The notes beneath the pieces were generated by a model. That model saw only the letters and a program-made list of their open reading frames with translations, searched no databases and was not told the DNA's origin. The position numbers and the translations under genes are program-made. 64,000 bases of DNA from Sphingomonas sp. Leaf20. GTDB taxonomy: Bacteria > Pseudomonadota > Alphaproteobacteria > Sphingomonadales > Sphingomonadaceae. Positions 63,817 through 64,000 of the stretch are shown here, piece by piece (the stretch's first letter is position 1; each line of letters begins with the position of its first letter). The stretch is from the NCBI RefSeq assembly GCF_001421535.1, contig NZ_LMKN01000008.1, forward strand, positions 202,855 through 266,854, read 5' to 3'.

Positions 63817-64000
63817 TCAGTGGTTGAGGCGAAGCCGCAGCGCGACTGATTTCGCGTGAGCGGGGAGGCCCTCGGCGTTGGCCAGCGCGACGGTGGCGGG
63901 GCCGAGTTCGCGCAAAGCGGCTTCGTCGAGCGCGAGGAAGCTGGTGCGCTTCATGAAGTCGAGCACCGACAACCCGCTGGCGAAGCGTGCGCGGCGGCCG
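63817..64000 (-). CDS. hisD: Histidinol dehydrogenase, carboxyl end (partial)
   Basis: The last 60 codons of a gene running off the window. The end reads SGLSVLDFMKRTSFLALDEA, then LANAEGLPAHAKSVALRLR, matching the carboxyl end of HisD, which oxidises histidinol to histidine in two steps. It is upstream of nusB on the same strand, the usual hisD-nusB order in this group. Confidence 0.9.
   Translation of the reverse strand, partial: GRRARFASGLSVLDFMKRTSFLALDEAALRELGPATVALANAEGLPAHAKSVALRLRLNH

Noticed and set aside
63577-63849. 90-codon plus-strand ORF between nusB and hisD
   Set aside because: It lies over the 32-bp inverted repeat and the ends of nusB and hisD on the other strand.

Overview
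The window is a GC-rich stretch of chromosome from an alphaproteobacterium, most likely Sphingomonas or a close relative in the Sphingomonadaceae. This is inferred from gene order (infA-maf-RNase E/G-yacG-tRNA-Phe; proA-nadD-rsfS-rlmH-envC-ctpA; hisD-nusB-thiL-hppA), from the alphaproteobacterial nucleoid protein GapR, from a biliverdin-type bacteriophytochrome with an HWE/HisKA_2 kinase tail, and from 83-bp hairpin repeats in the intergenic gaps. Coding density is high. No gene-free gap exceeds 300 bp, and I see no prophage, insertion sequence, CRISPR array, toxin-antitoxin pair or defence island.

Layout. 0-10 kb: adenine deaminase and a bile-acid-symporter-family protein, then a bacteriophytochrome facing an FAD oxidoreductase, and a cstA-ybdD-heme oxygenase operon running away from pyruvate kinase. 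10-14 kb: DUF1244 protein, gapR, DUF1294, a HerA-like ATPase, DUF1003. 13.5-19.4 kb: yebC, ruvC, ruvA and ruvB, with three unrelated metabolic genes between ruvA and ruvB and a long hairpin between yebC and ruvC. 19.4-27 kb: ptsP, a RodZ-like protein, cpoB (without tol-pal), tilS, ftsH. 27-35.9 kb: small secreted proteins, DUF3667, proA-nadD-rsfS-rlmH-envC-ctpA-dsbB-coq7. 35.9-49 kb: DedA, a UdgX fusion, an SdhL-type dehydrogenase, PHB-depolymerase-family esterase, M16 and DUF885 peptidases, a glycosyltransferase, two divergent L,D-transpeptidases, a HAD hydrolase, and rpmJ. 49-55.6 kb: DUF4136 lipoprotein plus M14 carboxypeptidase, gpmA, purEK, and a chemoreceptor-BLUF pair. 55.5-64 kb, nearly all on the minus strand: tRNA-Phe, yacG, RNase E/G, maf, infA, S9 peptidase, H+-pyrophosphatase, thiL, nusB and the end of hisD.

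How the genes work together. Several sets are clearly functional: Holliday-junction processing (ruvCAB), cell-wall remodelling (envC, ctpA, L,D-transpeptidases, RodZ), purine salvage and synthesis (adenine deaminase, purEK), ribosome and translation maturation (rsfS, rlmH, infA, rpmJ, tilS), and light sensing (phytochrome, heme oxygenase, BLUF). No wholly unprecedented system is evident. The best leads are heme oxygenase translationally coupled to the CstA pyruvate/peptide transporter, a chemoreceptor lacking a ligand domain followed by a BLUF blue-light sensor, two very long intra-operon hairpins, a start-codon-occluding hairpin after ftsH, and the REPIN-like repeat family.
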